A DNA stretch of 64,000 nt from Nostocoides sp. (GCA_016716625.1 JADJVJ010000001.1:558001-622000), one strand, 5' to 3'; shown: positions 16,145 to 24,970, numbered from the stretch's first letter. A program made the numbers and translations. The notes: generated by a model from the sequence alone, not told the origin.

Positions 16145-17040
16145 GAGTGTGGGAAACCCGTTTCAGCGGGACGCTCGAGGTCGTCCCGGTAGTTGCGGAT
16201 GAGGTCGAGATTGCGGTCTCGGAGATGGTCGAACGCCTGACCGATGTTGGACCCCGGCGTCAAGGACGCGAGGGCCTCGGCAGGATCGAGCCTAGCGGAG
16301 ACCCATCCCTCGTGGGACGCCGCCCTGGCCATGATGTGCCCGATGGGCGTGACGATGTGCGAGTTGCCGAAGTAGAGCACCCCGCCGGGGTCGATCCCGA
16401 CCGCGTTGGCGCCCACGACATACACGTGGTTGTCGTAGGCCCGGGCCCGCGAGGTGAGCTCCCAGATGTCCGCGCTGCGCAGCAGGGCCGACGGACGCGC
16501 GATAATCTCGGCGCCCTGGACCGCCTGGATCCGGCTCAACTCGGGATAGTCGCCGTCGAAGCAGATGATCATCCCAATCCGGCCGAGTGCGGTGTCGCAT
16601 ACCGCGACCGAGTCTCCGGGGGTGACCCAGCCACCCCCGGAGACGTTCTCCGTGCAGAAGGGATGGGTTTTCCGATAGACCCCGAGGACCTCGCCGGCCG
16701 GGTCGATGAGCGCCGCGGCGTTGTAGACCACGCTCGGGACGGGGCCGCGCTCGTAGGTGCTCACCACCAGGTGCGTGCGCAGTTCGCGGGCCACCGCGGC
16801 ATACGGGTCGGTCATCGGCCCCGGGATCTGGGAACACAACTCCCACAACTGCTCGGTCGGACAGTTCGGGGTGAACCCGGTGGTCACCGACTCGGGGAGC
16901 ACGATGAGCTCGGCCCCGGTCGCCGCGTGGCACTGCCGAACGACGTCGATCGAGTGCGCGATGTTGCGCTGAATGCTCTCCTCGGTGAGTGCTGCCGGGA
17001 CCGGCGCGACCTGGATCGCCGCCGCGGTGAACGCACGCAT
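16141..17040 (-). CDS. Carbon-nitrogen hydrolase (nitrilase/amidase superfamily)
   Basis: A 299-residue CN-hydrolase that cleaves amide, carbamoyl or nitrile bonds in the cytoplasm. The Glu-Lys-Cys triad is visible: Glu in LIVLPESVTTGF, Lys in GVYRKTHPFCTEN and Cys in IGMIICFDGDYPELSR. Family members include N-carbamoyl amino acid amidases and beta-ureidopropionases, which would suit a ring-degradation locus, but the exact substrate is unknown. The ATG at 17040 overlaps the coxG-like stop (ATGA); a start 21 bases upstream is less likely. Confidence 0.9.
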   Translation of the reverse strand: MRAFTAAAIQVAPVPAALTEESIQRNIAHSIDVVRQCHAATGAELIVLPESVTTGFTPNCPTEQLWELCSQIPGPMTDPYAAVARELRTHLVVSTYERGPVPSVVYNAAALIDPAGEVLGVYRKTHPFCTENVSGGGWVTPGDSVAVCDTALGRIGMIICFDGDYPELSRIQAVQGAEIIARPSALLRSADIWELTSRARAYDNHVYVVGANAVGIDPGGVLYFGNSHIVTPIGHIMARAASHEGWVSARLDPAEALASLTPGSNIGQAFDHLRDRNLDLIRNYRDDLERPAETGFPHS

Positions 17041-17714
17041 CAGCGCCGCCCGATGGCCCATCCGACGAGGACACCGAGGAGGACCAGGCCACCTCCGGCG
17101 GCGGCGCCGAGCGCGAAGTCCTTGATCCGGGCACCGGTGTCGGCGGCCGAGGGCGCGCCGTAGATGACCGGAGCGCCACCTGCGGGAGCGCCGGCCCCCG
17201 CGGGCACGGGGGCGCCGGGGGCGCCGGGGGCGCCGGGGGCGCCGGGGGCGCCGACGACGACGGCCTCGGGACGGTAGCCGGCGATATCACGATCGAGGGC
17301 CGTGAAGAAGGCACCGGCCATCTTCTTGGTCACGCCGGCGAGCATCCGCTGACCGACGCCGCCGATGGCACCGCCGACCGAGGCGTCGGCGTCGAAGGTC
17401 AGGGTCGTCCCGCCGGTGGCCGACGGGGCCATCGAGACCAGGACGTCCGCGTCGATCGTGCCCGGGCCGCCCGCACCGGAGGCCTTCATCTTCAGCGAGT
17501 GCGGCTCGTCCTTGTCGGTGAGGGCGATCGCCCCCTTGTAGGTGCCCTTAATGGCGGCCACCCCGGCAGTCACCGTCATCTCGTACTGGTCGGGCCCGGT
17601 GGCCGATAGGGCCTCGCAGCCCGGGATACACCGGGCCAGCACGGCCGGGTCGAGCAGTGCCGTCCAGACCTGGTCGACCGGAGCGTTGAGCTCGGAAGTG
17701 CCGGTGAACTTCAT
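17040..17714 (-). CDS. CoxG-like SRPBCC protein with C-terminal membrane anchor
   Basis: A 224-residue protein. Residues 1-150 form the SRPBCC (START-like) fold of CO dehydrogenase subunit G, with MKFTGTSELNAPVDQVWTAL at the start and CIPGCEALS near 30. A Gly-Ala-Pro linker encoded by a 9-bp tandem repeat follows, then a hydrophobic helix near the end (LGAAAGGGLVLLGVLVGWAI). In Oligotropha CoxG helps anchor the hydroxylase to the membrane; the same may hold here. ATG 17714 overlaps the large-subunit stop. Confidence 0.9.
   Translation of the reverse strand: MKFTGTSELNAPVDQVWTALLDPAVLARCIPGCEALSATGPDQYEMTVTAGVAAIKGTYKGAIALTDKDEPHSLKMKASGAGGPGTIDADVLVSMAPSATGGTTLTFDADASVGGAIGGVGQRMLAGVTKKMAGAFFTALDRDIAGYRPEAVVVGAPGAPGAPGAPGAPVPAGAGAPAGGAPVIYGAPSAADTGARIKDFALGAAAGGGLVLLGVLVGWAIGRR
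17208..17252. repeat. Five 9-bp tandem repeats in the CoxG linker
   Basis: Five perfect units of GGGGGCGCC. On the minus strand each encodes Gly-Ala-Pro, giving a flexible linker between the SRPBCC domain and the membrane helix. Changes in copy number keep the frame and would only alter linker length. Confidence 0.95.
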
Positions 17715-20113
17715 GGTGCGGACTCCTTTGTCGCAGAGGCCTGTGAGTGCTCGCGCCGAAGCGCCCACAGCTCGGAGGGGTTGATCGGCATGGAACGGAT
17801 GGGGAAGCCCTCGGCATCCTCGATGGCCGAGGCGATGACCGCGGTGACCGGGATGGTGCCCGCCTCGCCGGCGCCCTTGATGCCGAGCGGGTTGAGCGGC
17901 GAGGGGGTTTCCAGATGATCGGTTTCGACGTGCGGGACCTCGGAGGCGTACGGGATGAGGAAGTCCATGAAGGAGGCGTTCATGAGCTGCCCCGACTCGT
18001 CATAGAACATCCGCTCATAGAGCGCCCCGCCGACCCCCTGGGCGACCCCGCCATGCACCTGACCCTCGACGATCATCGGGTTGACCATCATCCCGCAGTC
18101 GTGGATGACGCAGTAGCGCAGGATCGTGATCTCGGCCGTAACCGGGTCGGTCTCGACGATGGCCGCGTGCATGCCGTTGGCGAAGGTGGCCTGGGTCGGG
18201 GAGTAGAAGTCCTGCCCCTCGAGCCCGGGCTCCTCGTCGTCGGCGATCGGTGGCTTGTCCGGGTCGAAGGTACCGGCGAACTGGGTAGCCGCCTTGGCGG
18301 ACTCATCGAACGCATACCGCAGCGGGTTGGAGAGCACTGCGACCGTGGAGAGCGCGATCCGGGTGTCCGGTGCGCCCTTGACCGAGATGATGCCGTCGGC
18401 GATGTCGAGGTCATCGGCGGAGACCTCGAGGGCCTCGGCCGCGATCCGCAGCGCCTTGGCACGGACCACCCGCGCGGCCAGGGCGACGGCGTTGCCCGAC
18501 ATGACCGCGCCTCGCGAAGCGAACGTGCCGACGGCATACGCCATCCGCCGGGTGTCGCCGGTGGTGACGTGGACGTCGTCGAGGGGGACGCCGAGTTCGT
18601 CGGCGACGATCTGGGCGAGGATCGTCTGATGGCCTTGCCCTTGGGTGGTCAGTCCGGTCGCCACGTTGACCCGGCCGTTGGTCTCGACCTGGATGTGACC
18701 ACCCTCGTAAGGTCCGACGCCGGTGCCCTCGACATAGCAGCCGATGCCGAGCCCGACCCGGCGACCCTCAGCGGCGGCCTGCTCCCGGTAGGCCGCGAAG
18801 TCGTCCCAGCCGACGAGGGCTTTGAGTTTGGCCAGGCTGGCCGGGAAGTCGCCGGAGTCGTACTTCAGCGGACGGCCGTCCTGGAACATGAGGCCATGGT
18901 CGTAGGGCATCTCCTGCGGGAGGATGAAGTTGCGGCTGCGCACCTCCGCGCGGTCGATCCCGAGCTGCGCGGCGATGGCGTCCATCGTGCGCTCCATGGC
19001 GAAGCAGCCCTGCGGGCGCCCCGCGCCCCGATACGGCGTCACGAGAACGGTGTTGGTGTACATGCTCCAGAACTCGACCCGGTAGCTGCGCGGCTTGTAG
19101 GGCCCGAGGAGCTGGGTGGAGGTGATGATCGGGACGATGATCCCGTACGGGGTGTACGAGCCGTTGTCATGCCAGAACTTCACGTCGAGCGCCAGGATCC
19201 GGCCCTCGTCGTCGAACCCGACCTCGACCTGCTGGAGCTGGCCGCGCTCGTGGCTGCTCGAGATGAAATGCTCCCGGCGGTCCTCGGTCCACTTGACGTC
19301 ATGGCCGAGCAGCCGTGCCGCCCACGGGATGAGGACCTCCTCCGGCCATGGGTGCATGATCTTCGCGCCGAAGCCGCCGCCGATGTCCGGGGCGATGCAC
19401 TCCACCTTGGCCAGCGGCAGGCCGAGCTTGGCGGCGACGGCCGCGCGCACCCCGGTCGAGGTCTGCGTCGAGGAGTAGATCCGCAGCTTCTCATCCTGGG
19501 CGTCCCAGCGCGCGTAGACACCCTTGCCTTCCATCGGCATACAGGCGCTGCGCTCGATGGACAAGTCCAGGGTGAGCCGGTGCGGGGCGGAGGCGAGGGC
19601 GGCGTCGACGTCACCGACGGACTGCAGCAGGTGGGCAGAGATGTTGCCAGCGGCCTCCTCGTGGACCAGGTGCGCGGCCTCGCGGGCCCGCTCCAACCCG
19701 ACGACCGCGGGCAGCGGGGACCACTCCACCTGGATCCGGGCGACCGCGTCCTCGGCGACGTACCGGTCGCGCGCGACGACCATGACGACGGCCTCGCCGA
19801 CATGGTTGACCTCGTCCTTGGCCAGGCAGTAGCCGGTGCGCGGGGCGATGAGCGCAGGGTGCGGGATGAGCAGCGGCAGCGGCTCGCCGACGGCGCCGGG
19901 CAGGTCCTCGTGCAGGTAGATCGCGACGACCCCGTCCACCTCGAAGGCGTCGGCGATGTCGATGTCGACGATCCTGGCGTGAGCGTGCGGGGAACGGAGG
20001 AACGCGCACTCGTATGCCGTGTGCCCCAGGTCGTCGAGGTAACGGCCGTTTCCGGTGACCAGCCGCGGGTCCTCGCGACGCTGGACGGGCGCGCCGAACT
20101 GTCGGGTGCTCAT
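17711..20113 (-). CDS. Molybdenum hydroxylase large subunit (CoxL/XdhB-like, form II)
   Basis: An 800-residue molybdopterin-binding catalytic subunit of the xanthine oxidase family. It begins RREDPRLVTGNGRYLDD, as usual. The active-site loop near residue 360 reads TPYRGAGRP, the form II (YRGAGR) type, not the AYXCSFR loop of true CO dehydrogenase. The catalytic glutamate is in GIKGAGEAGTIP near residue 748, and GQGHQTILAQIVAD is a molybdopterin contact. It probably hydroxylates an N-heterocycle such as a purine or pyrimidine; the substrate is inferred from the neighbouring permease and PucR gene. ATG 20113 overlaps the small-subunit stop. Confidence 0.93.
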   Translation of the reverse strand: MSTRQFGAPVQRREDPRLVTGNGRYLDDLGHTAYECAFLRSPHAHARIVDIDIADAFEVDGVVAIYLHEDLPGAVGEPLPLLIPHPALIAPRTGYCLAKDEVNHVGEAVVMVVARDRYVAEDAVARIQVEWSPLPAVVGLERAREAAHLVHEEAAGNISAHLLQSVGDVDAALASAPHRLTLDLSIERSACMPMEGKGVYARWDAQDEKLRIYSSTQTSTGVRAAVAAKLGLPLAKVECIAPDIGGGFGAKIMHPWPEEVLIPWAARLLGHDVKWTEDRREHFISSSHERGQLQQVEVGFDDEGRILALDVKFWHDNGSYTPYGIIVPIITSTQLLGPYKPRSYRVEFWSMYTNTVLVTPYRGAGRPQGCFAMERTMDAIAAQLGIDRAEVRSRNFILPQEMPYDHGLMFQDGRPLKYDSGDFPASLAKLKALVGWDDFAAYREQAAAEGRRVGLGIGCYVEGTGVGPYEGGHIQVETNGRVNVATGLTTQGQGHQTILAQIVADELGVPLDDVHVTTGDTRRMAYAVGTFASRGAVMSGNAVALAARVVRAKALRIAAEALEVSADDLDIADGIISVKGAPDTRIALSTVAVLSNPLRYAFDESAKAATQFAGTFDPDKPPIADDEEPGLEGQDFYSPTQATFANGMHAAIVETDPVTAEITILRYCVIHDCGMMVNPMIVEGQVHGGVAQGVGGALYERMFYDESGQLMNASFMDFLIPYASEVPHVETDHLETPSPLNPLGIKGAGEAGTIPVTAVIASAIEDAEGFPIRSMPINPSELWALRREHSQASATKESAP

Positions 20114-20631
20114 GCGGAGGCACCTCCCGAGGTCGAGGCTGCGGCTGGCGCTTCGCGGGCGATCTCGGCGGCCCGGAGCACCGCCTTGACGATGTTCTGG
20201 TAGCCCGTGCATCGACAGAGGTTGCCGGAGATGGCCTCCCGGGCCTCCGCCGAGGTCGGGTCGGGATGGTCGCGCAGATAGGCGGTGATCGTGGTGAGGA
20301 AGCCGGGGGTGCAGAACCCACACTGCAGGCCGTGGCATTCGATAAACGCCTGCTGGACCGGGTTCATCGCCTCCGGGGTGTTGCCGAGGCCTTCGACCGT
20401 GGTGATCTCGTGCCCGGGAGCGGAGACCGCGAACATGAGGCAGGAGCGCATCGGCTCGCCGTCGACGAGGACGGTGCACGCACCACAGACCCCGTGTTCG
20501 CAGCCGACATGCGTGCCGGTGAGTTCGAGGTCGTGCCGCAGAAAGTCGGAGAGCAGCCGGCGGCCGGGCACGGAGCGGTGATAGACCACCCCGTTGACGG
20601 TCACGGCAATGGCGTAGGTTTCTTCGGTCAT
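20110..20631 (-). CDS. Molybdenum hydroxylase [2Fe-2S] small subunit
   Basis: A 173-residue iron-sulfur subunit carrying electrons from the Mo site to FAD. The plant-type cluster is formed by CEHGVCGACTVLVDG plus a later Cys (RSCLMF); the second, helical cluster by CGFCTPG and GNLCRCTGYQNIV. All eight cysteines are present. The C-terminal tail of about 20 residues is Ala/Ser-rich. Overlaps both neighbours by 4 bases. Confidence 0.95.
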   Translation of the reverse strand: MTEETYAIAVTVNGVVYHRSVPGRRLLSDFLRHDLELTGTHVGCEHGVCGACTVLVDGEPMRSCLMFAVSAPGHEITTVEGLGNTPEAMNPVQQAFIECHGLQCGFCTPGFLTTITAYLRDHPDPTSAEAREAISGNLCRCTGYQNIVKAVLRAAEIAREAPAAASTSGGASA

Positions 20632-21482
20632 CGGGTCACCGCCTGGGCGAGGGCTCGTCGGGTGAGTTCACCGGCGAGGACCCGCCGATAGTCCGCGGTG
20701 GCATGGATGTCCGCCTCGGGGGAGATGTGCTCCTGGACAAGGTCGTCGATGACCGACCAGTCGACCGCACCCGGTTCTTGGCCCGCCACCGCCTCGGTGA
20801 GATCGAGCCGGGTCGGCACCTCGGTCACCGAGACGAAGGAAGCCCGGGCGCTGACGATCGTGCCGTCGGTCACGGTGACCGCGGCCGCGACACCGGCAAG
20901 GGCGTAGTCGCCGTGCCGGCGCGCCGACTCCAGGAACGCGGTGCCGGTGCCCTCGGGGAACCGGCCGAAGCGCACGGCCTCGAGGATCTCGTCATGATCG
21001 AGACAGGTCTCCAAAGCGCCCTCGAAGAAGTCGTCCGCGGCCACCTCGCGCACCCCGCTCGGCCCGCGAATCTCCATGACCGCCTCGGTAAGGACCGCCA
21101 CCGAGGGCATCTCCCCCGCGGCATCCGCGTGTGCGATGGAGCCGACGGTCGTGCCCCGGTTGCGGATCGCCGGGTGGGCGACGCAGTGGAGGGCCTGGCG
21201 CAGGAGGGGGTTGGCGGCATACGCGCCGGTGTCTCTTTCGAGCTGACGGTGCCGGACCAACGCACCGACGCGGACCGCCTCTGACGAAACCGTCACCTCG
21301 TCCAGACCGGGCACCCGGTTGATGTCGACCAGATGGCTCGGCGAAGCCAGCCGCATGTTGAGGATGGGGATGAGGCTCTGCCCCCCGGCAAGGATCTTGC
21401 CCTCGTGGCCGACGTCGGTCAGCACGCTCAGCGCCTCCTGCACCGAGAGCGGTCGGTGGTAGACGAACGGTCCGGGTTTCAC
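20628..21482 (-). CDS. Molybdenum hydroxylase FAD-binding subunit
   Basis: A 284-residue flavoprotein subunit (CoxM/XdhC type). FAD contacts are seen as AGGQSLIPILNMR near residues 32-44 and RGTTVGSIAHADAAGEMP near 110-127, followed by the CO_deh_flav_C domain (about 175-280). It is first in the operon. The GTG start at 21482 is preceded by CAGGAT (21495-21490) at 7 bases, so the operon likely has its own leaderless promoter, separate from the upstream permease gene. Confidence 0.94.
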   Translation of the reverse strand: MKPGPFVYHRPLSVQEALSVLTDVGHEGKILAGGQSLIPILNMRLASPSHLVDINRVPGLDEVTVSSEAVRVGALVRHRQLERDTGAYAANPLLRQALHCVAHPAIRNRGTTVGSIAHADAAGEMPSVAVLTEAVMEIRGPSGVREVAADDFFEGALETCLDHDEILEAVRFGRFPEGTGTAFLESARRHGDYALAGVAAAVTVTDGTIVSARASFVSVTEVPTRLDLTEAVAGQEPGAVDWSVIDDLVQEHISPEADIHATADYRRVLAGELTRRALAQAVTR

Positions 21483-21541
21483 CTTCTCGATCCTGCCTTC
21501 CTCACCTCACGGCGCGCCAGCGTCGGAGGGCTCGAAACGGC

Positions 21542-21576
21542 CGTGCCTCGCCCGAGATGGCCCCGGGCGAGGCACG
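21542..21576 (-). terminator. Strong hairpin after the permease gene
   Basis: A perfect 13-bp stem, CGTGCCTCGCCCG (21542-21554) pairing with CGGGCGAGGCACG (21564-21576) around a 9-base loop. It lies 18 bases past the permease stop and before the hydroxylase operon start. No long T-tract follows (only TTT), as is common in GC-rich terminators. Confidence 0.75.
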
Positions 21577-21594
21577 ATCATGGTTGACGGGGCG

Positions 21595-23067
21595 TCAGTT
21601 CCGACCGTCGGTGTCGCCCGGGTAACCCTTCTGATACAGGTCGTCGACTTTGTCGCTGTCGCCATAGGTGTAGTCGCCGACCGCGATTGCCGTGCCATCG
21701 GCTCGACCGCGCAGATCCGCTGGGGCGATGGCCCGGGCGAGGTGGTAGCCGGCGATCGCGACGATCGTGCCGAGAGCGATGCCGCCGAGGGTGAAGTCGT
21801 CGGTGATCTTCATCTTGACGTCGCCGATGCCGATGACGATGCCGGCCGCGAGCGGCACGAGGTTGATCGGGTTGGCGAAGTCGACCCCGTTCTCCTTCCA
21901 GATCTTGGCGCCGAGGAGGCCGATCATGCCGTAGAGGACGACCGTGATGCCGCCGAGGACGCCACCGGGGACGGAGGCGACGAGCGCACCGAACTTGGGG
22001 GAGAGCCCGAAAAGGATCGCCACGAGCGCCGCGACGTAGTAGGCCGCCGTGGAGTAGACCCGGGTCGCCGCCATGACGCCGATGTTCTCGGCGTAGGTCG
22101 TCGTCGGCGAACCACCGAAGAGCGAGGCGAAGGACGTGCCGATGCCGTCACCGGCAATCGCCTTGCCCATGACCGGGTCGAGGTCGTGGCCGGTCATCTC
22201 GGCGACCGCCTTGACGTGGCCGGTGTTCTCCGCGATGAGCGCGATGACCGCCGGCAGGACCAAGAGGATGGCGGCCATGGAGAAGCTCGGGAAGTGCCAA
22301 CCGGGGATCTCCTTGCCGTCGACGAGGGCCGTTCCCTGGGGGAAGCCGACCCAGTCGGCCGAGGAGATGCCGCTGCGGTCCCAACGGAAGTGCTCCGTGG
22401 CCTCCGTCGCGCCACCGAGGACCGAGGTGATCTTGCCTGCCGTCGCATCAAGGAGCCACGAGAGCGCGGTGCCGAAGATGAGGGCGAGGAAGATCGCGAT
22501 CCGGCCGATGAAGCCCTTGAAGGCCACCGCGACCACGATCGTGAAGAGCATGGTGAGCAGGGCGACCCACTGGTCCTGGGGCCAGTAGATGCCGGCCACG
22601 ACGGGTGCGAGGTTGAATCCGATGAGCATGACGACGGCGCCGGTGACCGCCGGCGGCAGCACCTTGTGCAGCACCGCCGAGCCCATGAAGTGAATGAGTG
22701 CGCCGACCAACGCGAGCACGACACCGGCGATGAGGATGGCCCCGGTCACGGTCGCGGAGTCTCCGCCACCGGCGCGGATCGCGGCGACGGCGCCGACGAA
22801 GGACGCCGAGGTACCGAGGTAGGAGGGGACCTTCCCCTGGACGATGAGGAGGAAGAGGATCGTCGCGATACCGCTCATCATGATCGCGAGCTGGGCGTTG
22901 AGGCCCATGATGAGCGGGAACACGAAGGTCGCGCCGAACATGGCGACGACGTGCTGAGCGCCGAGACCGATCGTCTTGCCCCAGGGGAGGCGCTCGTCCG
23001 GGGCGACCACGCCGCCGGCAGCAACTTCCTCTGCGCTCTTGACCTTCCAGTTCAGACCGAGTGCCAT
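21595..23067 (-). CDS. NCS2 family uracil/xanthine permease
   Basis: A 490-residue membrane transporter (about 14 helices) that imports nucleobases with protons. YLGTSASFVGAVAAI near residue 83 and AENTGHVKAVAEMTG near 268 are NCS2 signatures. The loop GGSPTTTYAENIGVMAATRV near 300-320 has the TYAENIG form of uracil (UraA/RutG) carriers rather than the QNVG form of xanthine carriers, so a pyrimidine-like base is more likely. AAAGG about 8 bases before the ATG is a plausible ribosome site. It lies between pucR and the molybdenum hydroxylase operon. Confidence 0.92.
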   Translation of the reverse strand: MALGLNWKVKSAEEVAAGGVVAPDERLPWGKTIGLGAQHVVAMFGATFVFPLIMGLNAQLAIMMSGIATILFLLIVQGKVPSYLGTSASFVGAVAAIRAGGGDSATVTGAILIAGVVLALVGALIHFMGSAVLHKVLPPAVTGAVVMLIGFNLAPVVAGIYWPQDQWVALLTMLFTIVVAVAFKGFIGRIAIFLALIFGTALSWLLDATAGKITSVLGGATEATEHFRWDRSGISSADWVGFPQGTALVDGKEIPGWHFPSFSMAAILLVLPAVIALIAENTGHVKAVAEMTGHDLDPVMGKAIAGDGIGTSFASLFGGSPTTTYAENIGVMAATRVYSTAAYYVAALVAILFGLSPKFGALVASVPGGVLGGITVVLYGMIGLLGAKIWKENGVDFANPINLVPLAAGIVIGIGDVKMKITDDFTLGGIALGTIVAIAGYHLARAIAPADLRGRADGTAIAVGDYTYGDSDKVDDLYQKGYPGDTDGRN

Positions 23068-23170
23068 CTACGGACACCTTTCCGTGAAGTGCCGCCTCGC
23101 CGTTGAGGTGGCCCACGCCTTGTAGCGTGACAGGGACGCTAGTAGTGCGGGGGTCCGACGTGGCGGGCAA

Positions 23171-23213
23171 GAGTTGACAGCCCCTGGCCGGGATGACTGT
23201 CACTTCTCAACTC
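23171..23213. promoter_or_regulatory. Nested inverted repeats upstream of the permease
   Basis: Outer arms GAGTTGA (23171-23177) and TCAACTC (23207-23213) are perfect; inner arms TGACAG (23175-23180) and CTGTCA (23197-23202) are also perfect. The element lies about 105-145 bases before the permease ATG and 33 bases past the pucR stop. It may be a regulator site (PucR is the obvious candidate) or, on the minus strand, part of a pucR terminator. Confidence 0.4.
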
Positions 23214-23245
23214 CTCGTCAGGAAAGCGGCATACCGGGAGGGGGT

Positions 23246-24970
23246 TCAGCGCTGACGGAGGCCGCGCATCTCCTGGATCTTCAGGGCCAGGGCCAGGGTG
23301 AGCCGGAGTTGCGGGTCGGTGGTGAACGGCCCGAGGAGCTTCTCGAGCTTGACGATCCGATAGCGCAGGGTGTTGTAGTGGAAGAACATCGTCCGCGCCG
23401 TCTCGGCGACGTTCATGTTCGTGTCGATGAGGATGGAGAGCGTCCGGCGGAGGTCGGCGTTCTCGGCGGAGTCGTCGGTGGCAAGGTCGCCGAGGGACTC
23501 CTCGACGAAGGCGCGCAGGTCGGCCGAGTCGGGCACGAGCGCCAGCAGTCGATAGATCCCGAGCTCGTCGAAATGGGTGAGCGCGGACTCGCCACGCATC
23601 TGTCGCCCCACCGAGACCGCCCTGCGGGCTTCGTCGTATGCCGTCGCGAGCCGGGCCACATCGGTGGGCCGCGACACCCCCGCCGAGAAGGACCGACGCC
23701 CACCGCCGCCGTCCCCGCGAACCACCCTCACGAGGTCGGCGACGACCCGCATCGTGCTCTCCCTTTCGGCCCCCGCGGGCACCGGCAGCAGCGCCACCAC
23801 CTCCTGGCTGAAGCCAGCCACCGGCATGGTGACATCGCGCGCCCGGACCGCCTGGATCCAGGCGCGGACGAACCGCTCCTGAAGAGCCCGAACCTCGTCG
23901 GCGTCCCGGGAGGTCACCGCATCGTTCTCGTCGGTCTCGGCGACGACGACGACCATCTGCCGGTCGATGTCCCAACCGAGTGAGTTCGCGTGCTCGATCG
24001 CCTCGCCGGGGGTGCCGGCCCGCTCGGCCAGGGCGTCGCGCAGGAACTCGGCGCGGTACTTGCCCTCGACCGCGGCCACGGCCTGCTCCTTGGTCACCGC
24101 GAGCGCGGCCACCGTCGCGGCCCGCTCAAGCATGTGGATGTCGGTTGGGGTCAGTTCGTGACCCGGGCAGAAGACGGCGAGAAGTCCGTGGTCAGAGGGC
24201 CCCGCGACGATCCTCACCAGGGCACGTCGGTCGTGACCGGGCGGGGTGCGGTCGGAGGCGATCCGGATCCCGACCGGCTCGGACTCGACGATGAGGCGCC
24301 CGGTGCGGTCGAAGCACTCCAGGGCAAGGCTCTCCTCCAGGACCGTGCCGACCCCGGCTCGGGCGAGCACCCGGCCGTCGGTCGTGGTGACGATGGCGGC
24401 CCCGCCGAAGAACACCGCGAGCGCCTCACAGAGCTCGCGAAGGGACCCGCCGGCGAGAACGATGCGGACGAGGAATCGGTGCACCTCGTCCTCGCGCTGG
24501 AGCATGGTGCGCTGGTGGTCGAGGATCGACTCAAGCACCTCGAGCCGGAGCCGTTCCAGCGCGGCAGCGTCGGCGGCAACCACGACCGGCAGGCCCGCGC
24601 TCGCTGCGGCCGAGGTCCAGGTTGCGCACGCCGGATGGCTACGGTCGAGGGCGAGCAGGGTCACGCCGGCATCCCGCAGGGCGGGGACGATCCGCCCAGG
24701 GTCTATTCGAGTCGCGCGGTCCACCCGGGAGGAACCCTGCTCGCCGCGGCGGGCGATGAGGACCAGGTGGTTCGCGAGGTCGTCCATCGAGTGACCCGCG
24801 GACCACTGCGCGACCCGGAACACCCGGCGCTCCCAGGCCTCCGCCGGAATCTGCGAGGCCGCGCCCGGCAAGGCCGCCGAGGCCAGAATGCTCCGAATGG
24901 TCGGCCCACTGCCGGGGATCGATGGCAACCTTCGGAGCGGCGGACCCGGATCGTTGGCAACATTTACCAC
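23246..24970 (-). CDS. PucR family transcriptional regulator
   Basis: A 574-residue regulator. An N-terminal PucR-type region starts at PTIRSILASAALPGAAS; a GGDEF-like/GAF-like middle part follows (about 280-430); the C-terminal HTH_30 domain reads NMNVAETARTMFFHYNTLRY near 520-540, the family's DNA-binding motif. PucR-type proteins control purine, allantoin and other nitrogen-ring degradation. The GTG start is supported by TATGGT (24982-24977) 6 bases upstream. It faces the DUF2877-FdrA-DUF1116 operon across 36 bases. Confidence 0.92.
   Translation of the reverse strand: MVNVANDPGPPLRRLPSIPGSGPTIRSILASAALPGAASQIPAEAWERRVFRVAQWSAGHSMDDLANHLVLIARRGEQGSSRVDRATRIDPGRIVPALRDAGVTLLALDRSHPACATWTSAAASAGLPVVVAADAAALERLRLEVLESILDHQRTMLQREDEVHRFLVRIVLAGGSLRELCEALAVFFGGAAIVTTTDGRVLARAGVGTVLEESLALECFDRTGRLIVESEPVGIRIASDRTPPGHDRRALVRIVAGPSDHGLLAVFCPGHELTPTDIHMLERAATVAALAVTKEQAVAAVEGKYRAEFLRDALAERAGTPGEAIEHANSLGWDIDRQMVVVVAETDENDAVTSRDADEVRALQERFVRAWIQAVRARDVTMPVAGFSQEVVALLPVPAGAERESTMRVVADLVRVVRGDGGGGRRSFSAGVSRPTDVARLATAYDEARRAVSVGRQMRGESALTHFDELGIYRLLALVPDSADLRAFVEESLGDLATDDSAENADLRRTLSILIDTNMNVAETARTMFFHYNTLRYRIVKLEKLLGPFTTDPQLRLTLALALKIQEMRGLRQR
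24916..24961. promoter_or_regulatory. Direct repeats at the pucR start (operator candidate)
   Basis: Two 14-base copies of GGATCG(A/T)TGGCAAC at 24916-24929 and 24948-24961, 32 bases apart (about three helical turns). They lie within the first codons of pucR, next to the face-to-face promoters. The second copy contains the palindrome GTTGGCAAC. Spacing and position suit binding by a dimeric regulator; the regulator is inferred to be PucR. Confidence 0.45.

Noticed and set aside
17208..17252. Short regular repeats considered as a CRISPR-like array.
   Set aside because: Units are 9 bp without spacers and encode a Gly-Ala-Pro linker in frame.
17747..20203. An 818-codon open frame on the plus strand opposite the molybdenum hydroxylase large subunit.
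   Set aside because: The minus-strand protein has complete catalytic motifs; the plus-strand translation is an antisense shadow.
17711..21482. True aerobic CO dehydrogenase (form I).
   Set aside because: The large subunit has YRGAGR in the active-site loop, not the AYXCSFR loop with its copper-bound cysteine.
21595..23067. Calling the permease a xanthine transporter.
   Set aside because: The substrate loop has the TYAENIG form of uracil-type carriers; only a general nucleobase permease call is safe.
21580..23106. A 508-codon plus-strand frame opposite the permease, very acidic and His-rich.
   Set aside because: It mirrors hydrophobic transmembrane codons of the permease; such Asp/Glu/His-rich shadows are typical.
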